NCBI RefSeq assembly: GCF_900128415.1
Contig: NZ_LT635772.1
Location: 1,860,001-1,924,000 of the forward strand
DNA: 64,000 nt
Reading direction: 5' to 3'
Source: Anaerococcus mediterraneensis
Lineage (GTDB): Bacteria > Bacillota > Clostridia > Tissierellales > Peptoniphilaceae
How positions within the stretch are numbered: the stretch's first letter is position 1; each line of letters begins with the position of its first letter. A program made the position numbers and the translations under genes. This document shows positions 7,224 to 15,859 of this stretch, in pieces. Under the pieces are notes generated by a model, which did no database searches, was not told where the DNA came from, and was given only the letters and a program-made list of their open reading frames with translations.

Positions 7224-9410
7224 TTATTTTGACGATTTTACAAAAATATTTTTCAAAATACCAAGAATCCCTTTATTCTCTTTGCCAGGGTCAGTAACCT
7301 TTGACGATAAAATTTTATTTTTATTTGCCTCGGCTCGGGCATCAATTCTTGATTTTTCATTTTCAAAATCTCTTATGGCTTTTTTCATAAGCTCTTCTTG
7401 GGCAGAAAAACTATTTTTATTTTCGATCCTTTTATAGGTCCCGTCAGAAGAAAGTTTTCTAATTTTGACATCATCAGCAAACATCATATCACAAAATTTT
7501 AAAATATAAGCCTGGATATTTTTATCTAAAATAGGCACTCCTACTTCCATCCTGTTTCTGATATTTCTTGTCATAAAATCAGCAGAAGAAATATATAATT
7601 TCGGGTTGGTTTTTCCAAATTGATAGACTCTATGATGTTCTAAGAATCTACCAACAATTTGGTATATGTCTATATTTTCGGTCTTATCTTTTATACCTGG
7701 CAAGATACAGCATATCCCCCTTACCATCATATCTATTTTGACACCTGCCTTTGAAGCCTCGCTCAATAAATCTATCATTTTCCTATCTGAAATAGAGTTC
7801 ATTTTTAGCCTTATATAGGCTTCTTTTCCTTCTTGGGCTTTTTTGATTTCTTTTTTTATAAGTTTTTCTAAGCCTTCTTGCATAGATTTTGGTGCAACTA
7901 AGAGCTTTTGGTATGATCCATTGAGATTTCCTATCAAAATATTGTCAAAAAGATCTTTTGCATCCTGGCCAATTTCTTGGTTTGCTGTTATCAGAGAAAA
8001 GTCTGTATAAAGTTTGGCTGTTTTTTCATTATAATTTCCTGTGGCAATCTGGGTAATAAAGAAAGCTTGATTGTCCTCAAACTTTGTTATTAGACATACC
8101 TTGCAGTGGCACTTATAATGATCAAATCCATAGACTACTTTACAGCCCGCTTCTTCTAGTCTTGATGACCACAAGATATTGTTATTTTCATCAAACCTTG
8201 CCCTAAGCTCCATCAAAACTATGACTTCTTTGCCATTTTCTGCCGCCTTGATCAAACTATTTGCTATAGCTGAATCTTTTGCTATCCTATATAGGCTTAT
8301 CTTTATTGAATCAACCTTGGGATCGTAACTTGCCTCATCTAATAGCCTAAGAAGAGGATCCATTGACTCGTAGGGATATGATAAGAGAATATCTTTTTCA
8401 CATACTTGGTCTATCATTTTTCTATTTGGATCAACCATGGTAGATGGGACTGGATTATAGGGCTCATAGCTATGATTTTCTACAAAGTTTTCTTGAAAAC
8501 TTTCTAGCATAGAAAATAGAAAACTCAATTGCATAGGGCTTTTGCTATAAAAAATTGATTTTTCTTCTATCTCGAAGTTTTTGCATAAAAATTCAATTTC
8601 TTTTTGACTTAAATTCTCATCTACTTCCAACCTTACTACTTGAAGTCTCTTTCTTTTTTTTAGCTTACTTTTCATATAAGCCCTAAAATCTTGATCAACT
8701 TCGTAGTCGTCATCGTCATAGGATATATCTGTATTTCTAGTCAGACCTATAATATAGGAATTTTTAACCTTATAACCTTCAAAAACATCCTTGCCTAAAT
8801 GCTTTATTATGTCTTCTAAAAATACATAGGTATTTTCAGAAATCCTTACAAACCTATCAAGTTTTTCTGGGACATAGATTATGCCGCAGACTTCATTTGA
8901 TTTTTTATCCTTTTCTTTTTCTAGGTCATAAATTATTGACAGGCTCAAATTTGCAATCCTAGGCAAAGGGTGAACCCTATCTATAACTTGGAAAGATAAA
9001 ATCGGTTCTATATTGGTATCAAAATAAATCTTTAAGCTTTCCCTATCCCTATCACTTAGATTTTCAAATTCGGATAAATTTATCCCCTCTTTTCTAAGCT
9101 CGGCTTGGAGGGAGAAAAACACCTCATCTTTGTCCCTATACATAGGGATAAGCTTTTGAAATATAGCGTCTAATTGTTCATTAGGACTCATATTTGATTT
9201 ATTATCTATGTGTTGTTTTTTTAGCTTTGATAAGTCTGTCAGAGATCCGACCCTGACCATAAAAAATTCTTCAAGATTTGTATCATAGATTGATAAAAAT
9301 TTAAGTCTTTCTAGAATTGGTACATTTGGGTCTTTGGCCTCTTCTAGGACCCTTTTATTAAATTCCAGCCAAGAAAGTTCCCTATTTTGCGTAAAAGTAA
9401 TATCCATCAT
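7224..9410 (-). CDS. ppk1: polyphosphate kinase 1
   Basis: A full-length 728-residue PPK1, which reversibly makes polyphosphate from ATP. The N-terminal domain begins with the typical NRELSWLEFNKRVLEEA and the head domain includes IYDTNLEEFFMVRVG. The autophosphorylated histidine is in YKCHCKVCLI, followed by IATGNYNEKTAKLYTDFSL. The second active-site histidine is in LEHHRVYQFG. The C-terminus adds a lysine-rich tail of about 50 residues. It is two bases downstream of ppx, so synthesis and breakdown of polyphosphate are encoded together. Confidence 0.95.
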   Translation of the reverse strand: MMDITFTQNRELSWLEFNKRVLEEAKDPNVPILERLKFLSIYDTNLEEFFMVRVGSLTDLSKLKKQHIDNKSNMSPNEQLDAIFQKLIPMYRDKDEVFFSLQAELRKEGINLSEFENLSDRDRESLKIYFDTNIEPILSFQVIDRVHPLPRIANLSLSIIYDLEKEKDKKSNEVCGIIYVPEKLDRFVRISENTYVFLEDIIKHLGKDVFEGYKVKNSYIIGLTRNTDISYDDDDYEVDQDFRAYMKSKLKKRKRLQVVRLEVDENLSQKEIEFLCKNFEIEEKSIFYSKSPMQLSFLFSMLESFQENFVENHSYEPYNPVPSTMVDPNRKMIDQVCEKDILLSYPYESMDPLLRLLDEASYDPKVDSIKISLYRIAKDSAIANSLIKAAENGKEVIVLMELRARFDENNNILWSSRLEEAGCKVVYGFDHYKCHCKVCLITKFEDNQAFFITQIATGNYNEKTAKLYTDFSLITANQEIGQDAKDLFDNILIGNLNGSYQKLLVAPKSMQEGLEKLIKKEIKKAQEGKEAYIRLKMNSISDRKMIDLLSEASKAGVKIDMMVRGICCILPGIKDKTENIDIYQIVGRFLEHHRVYQFGKTNPKLYISSADFMTRNIRNRMEVGVPILDKNIQAYILKFCDMMFADDVKIRKLSSDGTYKRIENKNSFSAQEELMKKAIRDFENEKSRIDARAEANKNKILSSKVTDPGKENKGILGILKNIFVKSSK

Positions 9411-9412
9411 TA

Positions 9413-10318
9413 TTAATCCTTTCTTAATAATTTGCTATAGACATACCCTTCCCTAACTCCAGTTTGGCTAACATTTATGGTTTCTACTTCAAAAAACTTG
9501 CAAAGTTTATTTAGAATTATCATTCCTGGCAAAAGTGTATGGACCCTGTCAGGTTTTATATCAAGTATTGTATCCAATTTTTCTTTATCATCTTTTTTCA
9601 AAATATCTTTGAGCATTTTATCAAATTCTGATGCATCCATCTGCCTGATATCATCATCTAGCTTAAAATAGTCTCTATAAAACTTTAGGCCTGCCCTAGC
9701 TGACCCTCCAACTGCTGCCAGATTTTCAAATTTCTCGGCATACATTGATGAATCCTCTAGGAGCTGATCTATCCTTTTTTCTATAGACTTTCTTGATTTT
9801 TTATCAGCAAAAAGCCCCTCAACATAATCATTAAAGGCTGATAGGGACCCTATAGAAAGAGAGGCAGATTTTATAACCTTTTTTTGACCAATAAGGACTA
9901 CCTCTGATGAACCACCGCCTATATCTACAAGTACACCCTCATCAACTTTTGTAGATACAGAAGCACCAACAAAGGCAAGCCTTGCCTCTTCTTCACCAGA
10001 TAAGATCTCTATTTCAAGATCAGTTTTTTCTTTTACAAGGTCCAGGATTTCAGACCTATTTGCCACATCCCTAATAGTAGCAGTAGCAAAAGGATGAACC
10101 TGGTCTATATCATCAAAATTATCTACCACATCTTTAAACTTTGATAGGGTATGCAAAAGCCTTTTGATACCCTTGTCGGTAAGCCTGCCATTTTTGACAA
10201 ACTTTCTTAGTGACACCTGTTCTTTTTCAGAAAATAGGCAGACAGCTTGCCCCTCTTTTTCTTTATAAACAGAAAGCCTGACTGTATTTGAACCTATATC
10301 CATTATTGCATAAATCAC
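9413..10318 (-). CDS. ppx: Ppx/GppA-type exopolyphosphatase (short form)
   Basis: A 301-residue ASKHA-fold phosphatase. It hydrolyses terminal phosphates from polyphosphate, or the related pppGpp. Phosphate-loop motifs are MDIGSNTVRL at the N-terminus and VDIGGGSSEV mid-protein; the catalytic-region SGEEEARLAF is present. It has only the two core domains and lacks the C-terminal HD-like domain of the roughly 500-residue E. coli Ppx. It overlaps murI by 4 bases and precedes ppk1 by 2. Confidence 0.9.
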   Translation of the reverse strand: MIYAIMDIGSNTVRLSVYKEKEGQAVCLFSEKEQVSLRKFVKNGRLTDKGIKRLLHTLSKFKDVVDNFDDIDQVHPFATATIRDVANRSEILDLVKEKTDLEIEILSGEEEARLAFVGASVSTKVDEGVLVDIGGGSSEVVLIGQKKVIKSASLSIGSLSAFNDYVEGLFADKKSRKSIEKRIDQLLEDSSMYAEKFENLAAVGGSARAGLKFYRDYFKLDDDIRQMDASEFDKMLKDILKKDDKEKLDTILDIKPDRVHTLLPGMIILNKLCKFFEVETINVSQTGVREGYVYSKLLRKD

Positions 10319-11067
10319 GATAATTCTCCTATATAATCTAATTGGTAGTCACATTCCATGATATTTTCTACTAGGTTTTCAGTTTTTCCTGACTCCTTTG
10401 TCATATATATATGTACCCTATTTTGCCTATCATCAGTTTTTATTTTTTCTGCCAAGTGGACTGCTGGATCTATAATATTGGCAGGATAGGTCAAATTCTT
10501 TTTTATAGATTCTTTTACGAGGGGATAATGAGTACATCCCAACAATATATTTTCTATTTTTTTATCATTTGCAATCTTCAGATATTCTTTTAGGTGATCA
10601 TCCAATTCTTTTCCAGAAAAATCTCCATCTTCTATGAGTTTAACTAGGTCTAAGGCAGCTTTTTCATAAACTTCTGCACCGGTAATTTTTTCTAGCTTAT
10701 CCTTGTAATAGTGGCTTTCTATAGTAGCCTTGGTAGCAAGGACTAAAAAATCTCCCTGACAGGTGCTTGCTGCTTCTACAGCCATCTCTGTAATGGGTAT
10801 AAATTTTTTATCAAAATTTTCTCTCAAATAAGAAAGAGATGTCACAGATATTGTGTTGCAGGCTATTATATAATAGTCTATATCAAATTTTTCCAAAAAA
10901 TTTACAATTTCAAATGCAAATTTTCTTATTTCTTCTACCGGTCTTGGCCCATAAGGGACCCTGAGATTATCTCCTAGATAATAGAAGTTGGCCTTGCTAG
11001 TCTTGCTTAGCTCGTTTAAAACCGCTATTCCTCCTAGACCCGAGTCAAAAATACCTATATTAGTCAT
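10315..11067 (-). CDS. murI: glutamate racemase
   Basis: A 250-residue racemase converting L- to D-glutamate for peptidoglycan. The two catalytic cysteines are C70 in IIACNT and C178 in LLGCTHYPL. The glycine-rich start GIFDSGLGG carries the conserved Asp8 and Ser9. It overlaps ispE by 8 bases upstream and ppx by 4 bases downstream, indicating tight translational coupling in an ispE-murI-ppx-ppk1 operon. Confidence 0.95.
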   Translation of the reverse strand: MTNIGIFDSGLGGIAVLNELSKTSKANFYYLGDNLRVPYGPRPVEEIRKFAFEIVNFLEKFDIDYYIIACNTISVTSLSYLRENFDKKFIPITEMAVEAASTCQGDFLVLATKATIESHYYKDKLEKITGAEVYEKAALDLVKLIEDGDFSGKELDDHLKEYLKIANDKKIENILLGCTHYPLVKESIKKNLTYPANIIDPAVHLAEKIKTDDRQNRVHIYMTKESGKTENLVENIMECDYQLDYIGELS

Positions 11068-11893
11068 CTATAAGCTCCACTTTTTTTACAAACCTATAAG
11101 AATCTTTTATACTTTGGTAGGCTTCTTCTAGGTCATTTTCATCAAAAAATATGCCGAAAACACTAGCTCCAGACCCTGAAACCAAGGCCTTTTTCGCTCC
11201 CAAAGATAAGAGTTTTTCTTTTATATCCATCAATTTTGGGAAATCCCTACAGACAACATCTTCCATTACATTTTCAAATTCTTCTACTATTTTATTATCA
11301 GAATTTCTTAGGCCACTTACAATCTTATCCATATCTATATGGCCAAAGTGTTTTGTCCTTTCATAAACATAGGATGATGGGATTTCTGGACCGTCATTTA
11401 TAAGGAGAATTTTTAGGTCAGTCTTATTTGAAAAGGCCTCTAATTTTTCCCCAACTCCCCTGGCCCTAGCAGATTCTTCTAAAAAGAAAAATGGAACATC
11501 TGCCCCAAGTTTTAGACCTATATCCATCATTTCTTTTTTTGATAGGCCTAGGTCCCAAAGCTCATTTAGGCCCTTGATCATCTCAGCTGCATCAGTAGAC
11601 CCACCAGCAAGTCCTGCTGCAAGAGGGATATTTTTTTCAAGTCTAACCCTTATACCTTTATTTTTAGCCCTTGGTGATATGAGCTTGTAGGCCTTATAAA
11701 TCAGATTGTCCTCAAGGTCCCCAAGATCTATATTTGCTTCATAATGAAATTTATTATCATTAGTTTTCTCTATAAAGAGTTTATCAAAAAGATCAATCCT
11801 AGTCATAATTGTATCAATTTCATGATATCCATCCGACCTTTGCCCTAAAATATCAAGGGCTAGGTTGATCTTTGCATAACATTTTTTAATCAT
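11060..11893 (-). CDS. ispE: 4-diphosphocytidyl-2-C-methyl-D-erythritol kinase
   Basis: A 277-residue GHMP kinase of the MEP isoprenoid pathway; it phosphorylates CDP-methylerythritol using ATP. The N-terminus MIKKCYAKINLALDILGQRSDGYHE is diagnostic (here split as AKINLALDILG and RSDGYHE). The GHMP ATP loop is PLAAGLAGGSTDAA at residues 90-103. First gene of the minus-strand operon; it is divergent from the T-box transporter, with about 60 bases to that promoter. Confidence 0.95.
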   Translation of the reverse strand: MIKKCYAKINLALDILGQRSDGYHEIDTIMTRIDLFDKLFIEKTNDNKFHYEANIDLGDLEDNLIYKAYKLISPRAKNKGIRVRLEKNIPLAAGLAGGSTDAAEMIKGLNELWDLGLSKKEMMDIGLKLGADVPFFFLEESARARGVGEKLEAFSNKTDLKILLINDGPEIPSSYVYERTKHFGHIDMDKIVSGLRNSDNKIVEEFENVMEDVVCRDFPKLMDIKEKLLSLGAKKALVSGSGASVFGIFFDENDLEEAYQSIKDSYRFVKKVELIDD

Positions 11894-11953
11894 ATTTACC
11901 TCAGTTTTATTATATCCTTTTGGATATTTTTTTCTATATTCTAATAATATAGC

Positions 11954-11982
11954 TTGACAAAAAAATTGATTAGGTATATAAT
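11954..11982 (+). promoter_or_regulatory. consensus sigma-A promoter of the T-box transporter operon
   Basis: TTGACA (11954-11959), a 17-base spacer and TATAAT (11977-11982). It is a perfect consensus promoter placed just before the T-box leader. Confidence 0.88.
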
Positions 11983-11984
11983 TC

Positions 11985-12236
11985 CCCTAACAAGCGATGA
12001 GAAGAAGAGTAGCTGATCTTAACGCCTAAAGCGAGTCTTGTAGAGTGTGAGAAGACAGGTAGGAGATTGGTAAAAAGAGTCTTTGAGCTGGGAATCTGAA
12101 ATATAAGTAGGGTTTTCGGGGTCTGCCCCTTATAGCAGAATAGTATGTACGTACTTATTGAGTTTTATTTTGTGAAAGATAAAAAAATTTGGGTGGCAAC
12201 ACGATTACCTCGTCCCTTGTGGATGGGGTATTTTTT
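11985..12236 (+). ncRNA. T-box leader (tRNA-sensing riboswitch)
   Basis: An about 250-base leader with T-box landmarks in order. Stem I base CCCTA (11985-11989) pairs with TAGGG near 12110. GCGATGAGAAGAAGAGTA is the K-turn and specifier-loop 5' strand. The T-box itself is GGGTGGCAACACG (12191-12203). The terminator CCTCGTCC/GGATGGGG (12208-12228) is followed by a T-run (12231-12236). Uncharged cognate tRNA should favour the antiterminator and switch on the transporter. The antiterminator bulge reads TGGC, implying a tRNA with discriminator G. I could not place the specifier with certainty: in GAGCTGGGAATCTGAAA the candidates UGG (Trp), AAU (Asn) and UCU (Ser) all fit a discriminator G. Confidence 0.9.
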
Positions 12237-12263
12237 ATTGCCAAAAACAAAAAGGAGAAAATT

Positions 12264-13022
12264 ATGAAAATGAAAAAATTGTTTCTAGGACTAGCCTTAG
12301 CAGGCATCATGACAGGTTGTGGCAAAAATGAGAGCAAAAAACCTACTCCTGCTGCTAGTAATGATATACTTGCTGATGGAGTTTTGACTGTGGCTACAAG
12401 TGCAGACTTTGCACCTTATGAATATTATGAGGGCAAAGATATAGTTGGGATCGACCCAGATATCCTAAAAGCCCTTGGCGAAAAACTTGGTGTAGAAATT
12501 GAAATTAAGGATATGGATTTTAATAATATCATAGCATCTATCGGCTCTGGCAAGGCAGACATAGGCGCTGCAGGCCTAACCATAGATGAAGAAAGGCTAA
12601 AAAACGTAGACTTCACAGATACCTATGCAGGTAGCGTACAAATATTTCTTGTAAAAGATGATGGAGAAATAAATTCTGTCAAAGACTTAGAGGGCAAAAA
12701 AATCGGTAGCCAACTTGGATCAATCGGAGATGACCTAGCCCAAGAGGACTACGATAATGTATCAACCTTTGCCAAATATCCTGATGCAGTTTTGGCCCTA
12801 CAAAATTCAAAGGTAGATGCCATCCTAATGGATAAGACATCAGCAGAAAAATTTGTAGATGCCAACGAGGGCCTAAAAATCATGGAAGGTCCTTATGAGC
12901 CAGAAGAATATGCCCTAGCCCTCGGCAAAGACCAAAAGGATGCCAAAGAAAAAATAAATGCAGCCATAAAAGAACTAAAAGAAGATGGCACAATAGATGA
13001 AATTGTAAAAAAATATAAGTAG
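12264..13022 (+). CDS. amino-acid ABC transporter, substrate-binding lipoprotein
   Basis: A 252-residue solute-binding protein of the polar amino-acid family. The signal peptide ends in lipobox GIMTGC, with lipidated C19. The mature part opens with VATSADFAPYEYYEG and GIDPDI, typical of family 3. The ATG at 12264 follows AAAGGAG; an in-frame TTG further upstream lies inside the T-box terminator and is not used. It is first in a three-gene operon with permease and ATPase. Its ligand should be the amino acid sensed by the T-box; sequence alone does not name it. Confidence 0.92.
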   Translation: MKMKKLFLGLALAGIMTGCGKNESKKPTPAASNDILADGVLTVATSADFAPYEYYEGKDIVGIDPDILKALGEKLGVEIEIKDMDFNNIIASIGSGKADIGAAGLTIDEERLKNVDFTDTYAGSVQIFLVKDDGEINSVKDLEGKKIGSQLGSIGDDLAQEDYDNVSTFAKYPDAVLALQNSKVDAILMDKTSAEKFVDANEGLKIMEGPYEPEEYALALGKDQKDAKEKINAAIKELKEDGTIDEIVKKYK

Positions 13023-13028
13023 GATCTG

Positions 13029-13733
13029 ATGTTTGAAGAAATTTACAACAATCTCTTTGCAGATGGCCTTTATATCTATCTTTTAGATGGTCTAAAGGTC
13101 ACCCTGCTTGTGAGCCTAATATCCCTTGCCATTTCATTTTTTCTTGGCCTGGGACTTGCTCTTATAAAAACTAGCAAAAATGACCTCAATCCATCCTGGT
13201 CAAACCCAAAGGGTTTTTGCCTAAATATCTTGGACAAGCTGGCCAATCTTTTTATTACTATCATAAGGGGTACACCAACAACAATCCAGCTTTTGATAAT
13301 GTTTAATGTAATACTTGTAAATCTGGATAACCTAATAATAGTAGCAATCGTCACCTTTTCCCTAAACTCTGCCGCCTATATGTCAGAGGTTATGAGAGGT
13401 GGCCTCCTAGCTGTAGATAAAGGCGAAATTGAAGCAGCTAGGTCTCTGGGACTTTCCTATGGGCAGACTCTAGCAAAAGTTAGCCTTCCTCAAGCTATTA
13501 GAAAGGCCCTACCAGCCTTGGGAAATGAAGTTATAACCCTGCTCAAAGAGACATCAATCACAGGCTTTATAGGCCTTGCAGATTTGACTCGTGGTGCATC
13601 GATTATAATTTCAAAAACCTTCAAGGCATCTATCCCATATTTTGCTGCTGCCCTGATTTATCTACTAATAGTCATAGGCATTGAGCAGATATTTAAAAAA
13701 CTAGAAAGAAGGATGAACCATGTTAGAAGTTAA
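13029..13733 (+). CDS. amino-acid ABC transporter permease
   Basis: A 234-residue inner-membrane permease of the His/Glu/Gln/Arg family with about five transmembrane segments. The EAA loop that contacts the ATPase is [20 protein letters not shown] around residues 138-157. It starts six bases after the lipoprotein stop and overlaps the ATPase gene by 14 bases. Confidence 0.93.
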   Translation: MFEEIYNNLFADGLYIYLLDGLKVTLLVSLISLAISFFLGLGLALIKTSKNDLNPSWSNPKGFCLNILDKLANLFITIIRGTPTTIQLLIMFNVILVNLDNLIIVAIVTFSLNSAAYMSEVMRGGLLAVDKGEIEAARSLGLSYGQTLAKVSLPQAIRKALPALGNEVITLLKETSITGFIGLADLTRGASIIISKTFKASIPYFAAALIYLLIVIGIEQIFKKLERRMNHVRS

Positions 13734-14442
13734 AAACCTATCTAAATCTTTTGGTGAAAATGAGGTCCTAAAAAATATTGATCTTAAAGTAGATCAAGCT
13801 GATGTTATCTCAATTATAGGGCCATCAGGATCTGGTAAATCTACTTTTCTCAGGAGCCTAAACCTCCTAGAAGTACCAAATTCTGGTACAATCACATTTT
13901 TGGGTCAAGATATAAAAACAATGGACATAAATAAAGTCAGGGAAGAAATTGGCATGGTTTTTCAAAACTTCAACCTTTTTTCCCACCTAAATATAATAGA
14001 AAACCTAACCCTAGCACCAGTCCTTAGAAAAAAAATGACAAAGGACCAGGCTATAGATAAAGCAGAGAAACTACTGGCTAGGATTGGACTAGAGGATAAA
14101 AAATTATCCTATCCTGATGAGTTATCAGGTGGACAAAAACAAAGGATCGCCATAATCAGAGCCCTGATGATGGATCCGAAAATAATTTTATTTGACGAAC
14201 CAACCTCTGCCCTAGATCCGGAAATGGTAGGCGAAGTCCTATCACTGATGACAGATTTGGCACAAGAATCTATAACCATGCTAGTTGTGACCCACGAAAT
14301 GGGTTTTGCAAGAGAAGTCTCAAACAAGGTTATCTTTATGGACCAAGGACAAATCGTAGAAAAAAGCCATAACCCAAAAGATTTTTTTGCAAATCCAAAA
14401 ACCAAAAGGGCCCAAGTCTTTTTATCCAAACTAATTATTTGA
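13720..14442 (+). CDS. amino-acid ABC transporter ATP-binding protein
   Basis: A 240-residue ABC ATPase powering import by the preceding permease and lipoprotein. Walker A is GPSGSGKST (residues 34-42), the signature is LSGGQKQR, Walker B is [12 protein letters not shown] and the switch histidine is in VVTHEMGFA. Its stop codon (14440-14442) overlaps the -35 box of the tRNA-Leu promoter. Confidence 0.94.
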   Translation: MLEVKNLSKSFGENEVLKNIDLKVDQADVISIIGPSGSGKSTFLRSLNLLEVPNSGTITFLGQDIKTMDINKVREEIGMVFQNFNLFSHLNIIENLTLAPVLRKKMTKDQAIDKAEKLLARIGLEDKKLSYPDELSGGQKQRIAIIRALMMDPKIILFDEPTSALDPEMVGEVLSLMTDLAQESITMLVVTHEMGFAREVSNKVIFMDQGQIVEKSHNPKDFFANPKTKRAQVFLSKLII

Positions 14443-14467
14443 CAAAAATTTCAAAAGATAGTATCAT
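14439..14467 (+). promoter_or_regulatory. promoter of tRNA-Leu
   Basis: TTGACA (14439-14444), a 17-base spacer and TATCAT (14462-14467). The -35 box uses the TGA stop of the upstream ATPase gene. The -10 lies in a small dyad (GTATCA/TGATAC, 14461-14480). The tRNA begins 17 bases after the -10. Confidence 0.75.
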
Positions 14468-14483
14468 TATTAGGTGATACTAA

Positions 14484-14573
14484 GCGGGATTGGCGGAACT
14501 GGCAGACGCGCAAGACTAAGGATCTTGTGACCGACTTTAGGTCGTGGAAGTTCAAATCTTCTATCCCGCACCA
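14484..14573 (+). tRNA. tRNA-Leu (anticodon AAG)
   Basis: A 90-base class II tRNA with encoded CCA. Acceptor GCGGGAT pairs with ATCCCGC, and discriminator A14570 precedes CCA (14571-14573). The anticodon stem CAAGA/TCTTG encloses loop CTAAGGA, so the anticodon at 14518-14520 is AAG, with U33 before it and G37 after it. A long variable arm (CCGACTTTAGGTCG) and the T-arm TTCAAAT support leucine. A34 is uncommon in bacterial leucine tRNAs. Confidence 0.92.
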
Positions 14574-14886
14574 GTAAATATTTATACAAGAGTGTAAAAT
14601 AATATATCGGAATATACACGAATTTAAAGAATAATTATTCTGTACTTTTGGTATAAAAGAGCGTAAATGACTATAAAAATATAAGAATGTAGTTAAAATG
14701 TAGTTAGTATAAAATGTTATAATAGAAGTTATAGAGACCCTTAGTGGTCTCTTTTTTCTTTGATATCTTGAATATTCATCTTCAAACTTAAGTATTAAAC
14801 CTTTTTAAAATCCTAGCCATATTGTAATACCCTTAAAATAATCAAAAAAAAGCCACCTCCAATTGGCGGCTAAGAATAATCTTATA
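14574..14886. other. intergenic region with short direct repeats and two terminators
   Basis: No gene is visible. It contains paired direct repeats AAGAGTGTAAA / AAGAGCGTAAA and ATGTAGTTA twice in tandem near 14690. There is a plus-strand hairpin AGAGACC/GGTCTCT with a T-run (14733-14757), and a minus-strand terminator for hicB (AGCCGCC/GGTGGCT, 14843-14871). Repeats next to a tRNA 3' end and a prophage relic resemble the arm-site region of an integrated element, but no integrase gene remains. Confidence 0.45.
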
Positions 14887-15285
14887 TTATTGTAAATTTA
14901 ATTCCCTTTTTAAGCCTTCTTGTAGGATATAAGAAAAATTTAAATCCTTCTCCCTAGCCATAATGTCTAACCATTGTGGTATAGTCAAGGTTTTCTTTAT
15001 TGATTTATTATTTATTGCCTTTCTTACAGTTGGCATCCAAACACTTATCAAAGCTGTTTTTTGATTTTCTCCTACTTTTATATCCCTTAAATTAGTAGGT
15101 TTAGGAATTTCCTCATTCTCTTCTTCTAATTCAAACATCCATAATCCTAATACATCTTCAGCCATATATAGAGCTTCTTCATCCGTATCAGCACATGAAA
15201 AACACCCTGGCAAATCAGGAAACTCTATACTAATTCCATCATCATCGTAATAAAAAAGTGCAGGGTATACGTATTTGTCTTTCAT
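14887..15285 (-). CDS. hicB: HicB-family antitoxin
   Basis: A 132-residue HicB protein. The N-terminal partial RNase-H-like fold is recognisable from YPALFYYDDDGISIEFPDLPG followed by CFSCADTDEEALYMAEDVLG. The C-terminal part (TLTIPQWLDIMAREKDLNFS) looks like a ribbon-helix-helix DNA-binding segment. It normally neutralises HicA mRNA interferase and represses the operon. Here the adjacent hicA is dead, so the antitoxin is an orphan in this locus. Confidence 0.88.
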   Translation of the reverse strand: MKDKYVYPALFYYDDDGISIEFPDLPGCFSCADTDEEALYMAEDVLGLWMFELEEENEEIPKPTNLRDIKVGENQKTALISVWMPTVRKAINNKSIKKTLTIPQWLDIMAREKDLNFSYILQEGLKRELNLQ

Positions 15286-15317
15286 AAATGTCTCCTTTAA
15301 TTTAAAGAACTTAGGGA

Positions 15318-15521
15318 TTATAATTTAACCCCTATTTGTTTCTAAATACTTTTTAAGGTTCTAATTGGATAAGAATCTCTAGGGCAAGGAACAGTAACTT
15401 TACCTAATTCAGGTCTATCTGGATTAATTAAGTACTTATGACTTCCCTTTTGAACTCCTTTTTCAATCTAACCATTCTTATTCAGTATTTTGAGTAGTTC
15501 TTTTGAGTTATAAGTCTTCAT
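15318..15521 (-). pseudogene. hicA: hicA toxin pseudogene (two in-frame TAG codons)
   Basis: Read in one frame, 67 codons give a good HicA: MKTYNSKELLKILNKNG, then IEKGVQKGSHKYLINP with catalytic-type H28 in GSHKY, then VTVPCPRDSYPIRTLKSI. Codon 18 is TAG (15468-15470, where Trp is expected) and codon 60 is TAG (15342-15344, where Leu is expected). The frame is otherwise uninterrupted and of normal HicA length. The start has AAGGAG nearby. It is directly upstream of hicB in the usual order. Confidence 0.85.
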
Positions 15522-15545
15522 AAGGAGCGTCCTCCTTACATTAAC

Positions 15546-15573
15546 ATCATACGTGTTATTATACGTGTGTCAA
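15546..15573 (-). promoter_or_regulatory. hicAB promoter with repeat operator
   Basis: On the minus strand TTGACA (15568-15573), a 16-base spacer and TATGAT (15546-15551). The spacer region carries the repeated motif ATACGTG-TTATT-ATACGTG (plus-strand reading), a plausible HicB operator. Confidence 0.65.
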
Positions 15574-15704
15574 TAAAATAATAAAGGAGACCTACCCAAG
15601 TACAAGATAGGTTTTAATATTGTAAAATTTCAGAGTTTCCTCTTTTCTATAAGATATTTGTACTGTCTTTAGCTTGCCCTAAAATCAAACTTTTTATAAA
15701 TTTA

Positions 15705-15859
15705 TCATTTCTTAGAGTCGTAGAACTTAGCTTCAACAGTATCTGCTAAAAAGAGGCGAGCTTTTCTGCTGATCCTAAATAAGCTTTTACCGGGAATAAA
15801 TGTGCCCTATTTTGTGCTGCCTTTATTAGGCTTTTAAAACCTTTAATTTTTAATTTCAT
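15705..15859 (-). pseudogene. frameshifted small prophage gene
   Basis: The reading frame starts at 15859 (ATGA overlap with the preceding gene) with MKLKIKGFKSLIKAAQNRAH and reaches LASF before a TAG in a T5 tract near 15750. In the -1 frame translation would continue as LADTVEAKFYDSKK and stop at 15705. One missing T explains this, giving an original product of about 51 residues. Function unknown. Confidence 0.5.

Noticed and set aside
15342..15470. TAG codons in hicA as possible recoding or suppression
   Set aside because: Other genes in the window use TAG as a normal stop, and no suppressor tRNA is seen; inactivation is simpler.
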